Shown here: positions 22,269 through 27,238 of the stretch, piece after piece | Layout of the letters: each line of letters starts with the position of its first letter | Position numbering within the stretch: position 1 is the first letter of the stretch | NCBI GenBank assembly: GCA_020747015.1 | Contig: JAGTJM010000139.1 | Location: 1-27,238, forward strand | Source: Pyrenochaeta sp. MPI-SDFR-AT-0127 | Taxonomy: Eukaryota > Ascomycota > Dothideomycetes > Pleosporales > Cucurbitariaceae | DNA: 27,238 nucleotides | Reading direction: 5' to 3' | Program-made: the position numbers and the translations under genes | The notes under the pieces: model-generated | The model's database searches: none | What the model saw: the letters and a program-made list of their open reading frames with translations, nothing else | What the model was told of the DNA's origin: nothing

Positions 22269-24543
22269 ATGAAACGCAAAAACTCAAACAACCTGACCGG
22301 AGCAAGGAAGAAGCCGCGGGTGCACCTCAACGAAGCAGATTCCGTCTACGACCAAGCTAAACCATACCGACTAGTGACCGCGAAATTCCCAATCGACGCG
22401 CTCACTCCAGAGTGGAGTATCGGTACAAACAGACCCATCAACGAACCCCACAAGCGCCGCCTTCTCCAGATTTTCAAAGAATCAGGAGTCCTTCGGCGGG
22501 ATGCGGAGCATCGGCTGCAGGTCGCTTGCACCAAAGCGCAAGTACAGCAGATGTTGAACTATCTTGAGCAAGAAGGAAGCCAGACCCAGAGTGCTGTCGG
22601 TGTGAGCCAAAGTGCGCGACAGGCTGATGTTGAGTTCCTATCGTTCGAAAACTGGAGTAGCGTTGTCGGAGGGAAGGCAGAGCTTATGGCGGGTAACCAC
22701 CGAGTAGAAGCCTTGAAAGAGTATTTGCGATATTCACAGTCGTCGGAAGCGGAGCGATGGTGGGTGTGCGACATTTACGATAGAGGTACCACCCCCTACG
22801 TGCGCTAGCTAACGTGAACTAACCCCAACGGTAGACGAGCTACCATCACACCTGCACATTAAGCTACGAGCCAATCGAGAAGACACCATTCTGCCAGACA
22901 ACCACGGCCAGATATGGACGGAGCTCGCTACATTTTCATCTAATGATGAAGAGCTTTTCCAAGGTTCGAATAAAGAGATCGAGAACAAGATGCTAAAGTA
23001 TCTTGGGCTCAGCGGCCGAGTAAAGTTTCCGGTGCGGCGGCTGGTCACATTGTGGAAAAATAAAAATTGGAACCTGATGATCACAAGGTGGTGTCAGTTC
23101 CCAATCGGACAGGCTACGTTCAATATCTCGACTTTTGAATGGATGGCAAGCCGTAGAATAGACGATGTAAGTGTATTGTATAGTAAAGTTATCCTTGCTG
23201 ACTGGTGGTCTACACAGTTTTGGTTCGCCGCATTCGACCAAGTAATCGAAGTCGTTTCACAAATCCGCAGCCAATTCAGCTTTGATGTCCAATTAACTGA
23301 TTGGAAGAAGCTAGCAGGTCTGCCGCAAACACATAGTCGAGAAGATGTACAAGGCCTATTCTTTCCTGATGTTGAGTCCAACGACGAGCCTTGTCCCTCA
23401 AGTACTCGCCCACGAGATTTTCTCTCGAACATAAGCGACGATATATACCACAGTTTGTACCAGTTTATCCTTTCGGAGCCAACACGTCGCTTCGTCGATA
23501 TTCAAGCACTTCTGAGAACTACTAAGCAGGACGGAAAGCTTATGAGCATTGCGATGTCTCATGTTAGTCAGTGGATGAACCATTCGCCAACAAAAGTCGG
23601 CGACCGTGACAATAATAAACCCGCTCTACGGAACGACCTAATCCCCGCCCTAGAAAAGAAATATGGTGAAGACGCCGAAAGGAAGTCTATAGCGCTCCAA
23701 GAGCAGCTTCTACGATACGTCCAGAACAACACTAAGGAGTTTACGAACACAACCATAGATCACTACTTACAGGAATACCCAGGCGAACATAGCAACGATT
23801 ACATCAAACGATTTGAGCATGTTGTGTGGAGGGATTTGTTATCCATCGTTCTTGACTTTGCCGGGCCAAACCTGCAGCACGAATGCATGCTGCGATTCAA
23901 TGCGGAAGATACTCGAGACATCAACTCAAAGCCTTCGTCTACTATTACTCAGGCGACGTGCGACCTAATTTGCAGCATTCCAGAAGTCGCCAAAAACCCC
24001 GCTCTTCAATCAACGATCGCTGCAGACAAGTTATATGCGATAATGCAGCCGATCATCCTTCGCTGGGCTGTAGAGCAGTGCGATGAAGCGTTAGAGCGAT
24101 GCCGTAAGGTTTGGAAACCTTCAATGGTTACTCTAGTGGATGCAGAGCGCAAAAAATTTGAAACATTGCTGGAAGACTTGCGCCTTCCGGACCCCTCGGT
24201 CTCTCCTCCAGCAGCTTCCGGAATTGATGTAAACGAACCCCGTAGGTCATCACGAACGCACGGATCTGTGGAAGAGCATGGCCCCGTGAAAAGCAACATG
24301 TGCGGGCCGACATCTAGGTCAAATTCAAGAACACAGCCTCAAACTGCGCAACAGCTCCATGATCTAGCGGAGGTAACTACGGGCACGCTGAAGGAGCGTC
24401 GAAAGCTACACCGTACCAAGCAACGTGCTCCGCAAAATACTCAACCGCATAATTTACCAGAGAGCTCTAAACAAACTCGTCATGTAATCACAGGTCCAAG
24501 GCATTGGAGACAACGGGTACCGGCTGCCCAAAGTCGACCATAG
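22269..24543 (+). CDS. ParB-like (GNHR motif) fungal protein, unknown role; two predicted introns
   Basis: Exons 22269-22785, 22835-23166 and 23218-24543 give about 724 aa. Intron 1 (49 nt, GTACCA...GGTAG, two CTAAC) is required: it joins two frames and makes a continuous WWVCDIYDR-DELPSHLHIKLR. Intron 2 (51 nt, GTAAGT...ACACAG, CTGAC) is in frame and optional; without it the product is 741 aa. Residues ~33-175 look like a ParB/sulfiredoxin-type fold: FPIDALTP and NRPI, a helical 'RRLLQIF...GV' stretch, then MAGNHRVEA (GNHR 142-145), which matches the G-x-H-R box of the ParB superfamily, followed by WWVCDIY (164-170). The middle is helical with no motif I know; the last ~110 residues are basic and probably disordered. 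Fungal DUF3723-type proteins may be relatives, from memory only. Codon use and composition are normal, with no RIP. Known ParB relatives bind DNA, hydrolyse CTP or cut DNA, but no activity is assigned here. Confidence 0.8.
22786..22834 (+). other. Predicted intron 1 of the ParB-like gene
   Basis: 49 nt, donor GTACCA, two CTAAC branch candidates (22809-22813 and 22819-22823) and acceptor GGTAG. Removing it joins the 22269 frame to the 22990 frame and skips stops in both. A frameshift pseudogene is the alternative, but the perfect fit of length, branch site and frame favours an intron. Confidence 0.85.
23167..23217 (+). other. Predicted intron 2 of the ParB-like gene
   Basis: 51 nt with a consensus donor GTAAGT, a GCTGAC branch site (23197-23202) 15 nt before the acceptor ACACAG. 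It has no in-frame stop and a length divisible by three, so retention is tolerated. Splicing joins RRIDD to FWFAAFDQV. Confidence 0.7.
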
Positions 24544-24788
24544 TAATTAAATACAGTCCCAGCCCACTACAAAAAGAGTATAGAGCAATCACATTTATAC
24601 CTGGTCTAACATGAAAAACACGATAAGCACTAAAGGCGCTAGCAAATGAGCGTCGTGTGACATTAACGCCCAAACTTTATGCTCTTAATAGCTTGCCCCT
24701 GGGGGCGACGAGAGGAAAACATGACGGCAAGATTTGTACACGGGTTTTGCACTTTTTTGTTGTATAGTAGGGTTTTCATCTTTTAAAC
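24544..24788. promoter_or_regulatory. Intergenic region with fourth palindrome
   Basis: 245 bp between the ParB-like gene stop and the next ATG. It should hold the terminator of the first gene and the promoter of the second. The only clear element is the palindrome at 24693-24708. A T-rich stretch (TTTTTTGTTG, then TTTTCATCTTTTAAAC) directly precedes the ATG at 24789. Confidence 0.6.
24693..24708. repeat. Fourth palindrome, exact inverted copy of 22143-22158
   Basis: TTGCCCCTGGGGGCGA is the exact reverse complement of the 16-bp motif at 22143-22158. The two form a perfect 16-bp inverted repeat around the whole ParB-like gene (2566 bp outer edge to outer edge). It also lies about 80 bp upstream of the next start codon, so it could equally be a promoter element of both genes. 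No target-site duplication is visible outside the pair. Confidence 0.85.
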
Positions 24789-25655
24789 ATGAGCTTTGAA
24801 GAGTATGATGAGTTTTTAAATTTTAGCCCTAATTTCGACAGCAATGGGTACTCATGCTCACCGTCTGCTACTATTAAGAGGCATGCGATATCCGAACAAG
24901 GGGATGCCGATACTTCCAATGAGGCTTCTGGAGACGAGGACGGCCTCAACGATGATGGACCATCTTGCCACATAGAAGATGACTTTAGCGAAGGCAGTTT
25001 CGGGGACGAAGAGCAAGTCGTTGTAGCATCCGATCAGTACTCGTGGAAGATTGATCATGCGAAAGGAGATCATAAATTCAAGGGTGCGTCTAGGTGCATG
25101 TGCAACCTCGAGTGATGCGACTAACAGCGCGAAGCACAGGACTTCGTTGCTACGACGAAGAGTACCTCTTTCGATGGCAGTCAGGCTATTGACATGCTGC
25201 AAAGACGATACACGATAGATTATGGAAGTAAGAAAGCCGGTTCGAGAGCTGCCGCAGCAGACGATGAGTACATTCGCTCATTCTTTCTCGACCTTCTCAT
25301 AATCATCGGACGACCGCTCAAGCCTATCACGCAGCCATCTAATAGGTTCTTTGATAACATAACAATCAGTTTTAAGAATTGGCGGGCATCCTATAGTGCT
25401 AAACACGTTCACGGATTATCATTTGATCTAGAACACCGGACCTTCCGGTTGGCAACGGCGGCCACGAGGGAGTCATGGTATATCGTTATGCACCCTATCG
25501 CTAACGCACCAGAAGAGCTTCTCTCTAGGAACGAGCGTAGAAAACGTCGCGAGAAATCGTCTCAGTCTAGCGCCCTGCATTTCACCACGCGCAATTCCTC
25601 GCCTCGTACATCAAAGAGATATTCCTTATTGGAGAGCTTTTGGGGGAGGGCGTAG
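24789..25655 (+). CDS. First readable part of the companion gene (acidic N-terminus, one predicted intron)
   Basis: Exons 24789-25083 and 25135-25655 read as 271 aa if a 51-nt intron (GTGCGT donor, GACTAAC branch, AG at 25133-25134) is removed; it contains both in-frame stops (TGA 25113, TAA 25119). An AG at 25138 is an alternative acceptor that gives another frame (LRCYDEEYLFRWQSGY) which soon stops. Residues ~35-90 are rich in Asp, Glu and Ser. After the intron come YTIDYGSKKAGSR, a hydrophobic FFLDLLIIIGRPLKP, then FFDNITISFKNWRASYSAKHVHGL. From about 25575 the frame stops making sense and the homologous-looking reading moves to another frame, so the C-terminal ~25 residues before the stop at 25655 are probably not native. 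A database may call this a short independent gene. Confidence 0.5.
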
Positions 25656-26450
25656 AACCGTCTTGGAAACTAGATGGTCACCACACGCAGAAATCACTTT
25701 CAACAAATGGACAACATTCCAAGAGATATTATGCAAGAGTGGCTAGAGTACGTGAGACATAACACACAGATACATTCTGGGCGGAGAATCAGCCGGCATT
25801 TCATGCGTACGACTACGGCGCAAACATTGAAATCGACTAGCTGAGCAGTTCCGATCTGTGCCAAAAGAACTCGTCTCCGTTCAGTCGAAGAAGATCGGAT
25901 CTGACGAGAGGCTTGACGCAGAAGACAGTGTGTTGAATACGATGAAGGCTTAGTGGTGGAGTGCCAGGAGCTGGTAGCACTTCTCCGGTCGGCTACGATT
26001 ATCGAGCCTATTCACCGGTGGCTGCACAACTTCGAACGAACTAGAGCAAAATATGTTCTGGACAGCATTGATACTGTGTCGTACGCTCTGCCGTGATATT
26101 AACTGTCTCGATGGTCGTTCGCCGATCTATACAGCAAGCTGGCGCGTTGTCTCCTAGCGATCGCAACATGGTCTCCGAGAGTTCCACGGGAGCGAGACTT
26201 TACTTCTATCCTTTAGCATTTCATCCGCATATGGCAATTTTTCATCACCACGACCGCCTGCGTTCTTGATGGATAATCTTCTCGCTGTTATGCAGGAGAA
26301 CATGAGCTATCAGCATAACGGAGCAAGTGTGCTTAACTATGGATATTCCAGGCTACTCAAATATCAAGAGAGCATTCGCACGGACCAGATGACCTGCTAG
26401 CTACAAAGGAGTTGCAACAGCTGCTTAGCACTCCCTGATCATAACGGAAA

Positions 26451-26825
26451 TTGTCTGCTCGTGTTTCTGCGAGGCGAAATCGTTTATTACAGCATTTAAG
26501 AGGACAGATTACTCCTAATGATCCTGAGTCATCCAAGCCATTTGCTCGCGAGAGGCAGCGCATTGAGAGGGCAATATTTGAAGAGGAGTTTGCTTTCCGA
26601 ATGGAACAAGTACTTTCTGTGCAAGTGTCTAGGCTAAGCGATAGTAGTCGGAGCTTCTCAACCATCCTTGCTCCCATCTTCCAATTAACACGGTTTTTCC
26701 TCGAAGAAACGCAGTGTTATACACATATCTTTCGATCCTTCCGCCCGTTAGTATTCCCAGGCATTTTGGCGTCCTTTGCGAATCTATTTTCCCAAGCAAT
26801 TGACACCATCTACGCCGGTTTGAGC
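26451..26825 (+). pseudogene. Helical fragment of the companion gene
   Basis: An open stretch of about 125 codons with no ATG at its start; the frame enters from upstream at a TTG. It reads RRNRLLQHLRGQ, then ERQRIERAIFEEEFAFRMEQVLSVQ, which looks like amphipathic helix, then a Phe-rich part ending SYWFS. It fits as an internal exon-like piece of the 24789-27238 gene. The reading continues to 26879 in the same frame, but from about 26830 another frame looks more natural. Confidence 0.5.
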
Positions 26826-26853
26826 TACTGGTTCTCACGGACTTTGTGTCGCA

Positions 26854-27238
26854 TTAGCAGAAGGGGTGTCCGCGCTTGATCGTCTTGGTAGCTACTGCTT
26901 TACAGGCTTCCCAAGGTCTTGATGGGTTCAGTACTCACGCCGTAGGAACGATGATAGTATTGAACAGGGTGGTTGGCCATTTATTGACCCTCGCGTACTC
27001 GATCTTCAGGCGCTGGTAACTCAGTTTGGCCAATGGCCTCGACACAAAAACGGACGGCCTATCCTAATGCACATAGCCTCTATCGCTTTTCACTATGGGT
27101 TGGAGGTTGCAGCCAGTTGTCACAGCGAGTTGTGGTTCAACGAACTTGGCGGATTGAGAGTACAAGGGCCGAGTAGTGCCGATAAGTTTCTTAAAGAGGT
27201 ACTGCTAGAACTTTGGAAGCCCCAGATGATTGCGTTCG
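26854..27238 (+). pseudogene. C-terminal-side fragment of the companion gene, cut by right edge
   Basis: One frame reads LAEGVSALDRLGSYCFTGF, meets a TGA near 26913 and resumes as DSIEQGGWPFIDPRVLDLQA, NGRPILMHIASIAFHYGLEV and SELWFNELGGLRVQGP to the last base. Around the TGA a different frame reads MGSVLTP, so two compensating 1-nt indels between about 26910 and 26950 are the simplest explanation. No family recognised. Confidence 0.5.

Larger units (their letters stand above)
24789..27238 (+). pseudogene. Large companion gene, frame-shifted (unknown family; runs off right edge)
   Basis: Coding-quality protein segments follow one another but change frame repeatedly. They are 24789-25575 (frame of 24789, with a predicted intron); about 25590-25700 (FLASYIKEIFLIGELLGEG); 25687-25725 (ITFNKWTTFQEIL); 25731-25765 (MQEWLEYVRHN); 25769-25835 (FWAENQPAFHAYDYGANIE); 25840-25930 (AEQFRSVPKELVSVQ); 25935-26095 (EYDEGLVVECQELVALLRS); about 26279-26400; 26451-26825; and 26854 to the edge. 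Each change needs a 1-2 nt indel. Composition is normal and there is no RIP, so this is either ordinary pseudogene decay or indel errors in the assembly. I recognise no domain. The N terminus is acidic and disordered; the rest looks folded and helical. It follows the ParB-like gene on the same strand with 245 bp between them. Confidence 0.65.

Noticed and set aside
22269..22808. Stand-alone 179-aa gene
   Set aside because: A 49-nt intron with donor, two branch sites and acceptor joins it in phase to the 22990-24543 frame, and protein quality continues across the junction.
22143..24708. DNA transposon with 16-bp terminal inverted repeats
   Set aside because: The inverted repeat is perfect, but no target-site duplication is visible, two further copies lie outside the pair, and the gene has no transposase motif. 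Regulatory sites fit better, though not proven.

Overview
The window looks like subtelomeric DNA of a filamentous ascomycete (Pezizomycotina). The evidence is genes with short introns (49-51 nt) carrying CTAAC/CTGAC branch sites, fungal telomere-linked RecQ-type helicase relatives, and about 21.9 kb altered by repeat-induced point mutation (RIP). In that block CpA and TpG are depleted, TpA is abundant and CpG is kept, so CAG/CAA/TGG codons have become TAG/TAA and ATG starts have become ATA. No tRNA, rRNA, CRISPR array or bacterial-type operon was seen.

Layout. (1) 1-14768: two copies of a divergent two-gene module. In each copy a minus-strand gene of unknown function (A, 622 to the left edge; B, 8683-6968) lies head-to-head with a plus-strand telomere-linked helicase relic (TLH1, 831-6125; TLH2, 9069-14330). 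Reading through RIP-type stops, each relic stays in one frame with no indel I could find. The helicases have diverged, but their 3' ends (5601-6589 and 13805-14768) are nearly identical and contain a 13-bp minisatellite of 12 and 10 units. (2) 14975-17514: about 2.5 kb of A/G/T sequence with only three cytosines on the + strand. (3) 17545-21869: a RIP-damaged element with a diverged ~397-bp direct repeat, followed by one very large gene relic (18309-21869, about 1186 codons) that starts with an AT-hook; I do not recognise its family. (4) From about 21900 normal composition returns. An apparently intact gene (22269-24543, two predicted introns, about 724 aa) encodes a ParB-like N-terminal domain with a GNHR motif. 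Three copies of a 16-bp near-palindrome, TTGCCCC-CA-GGGGCAA and variants, lie upstream and one lies downstream. (5) 24789-27238 (right edge): a second gene whose first part can be read as a spliced ORF, but which then breaks into many frame-shifted pieces.

How they fit. The left block is a silenced, tandemly duplicated TLH neighbourhood. The right block is a non-RIPed pair: a ParB-like protein gene bracketed by palindromes and a large companion gene that is decaying or mis-assembled. The most novel signals are the cytosine-free tract, the ParB-like gene with its palindromes, and the duplicated divergent TLH module.
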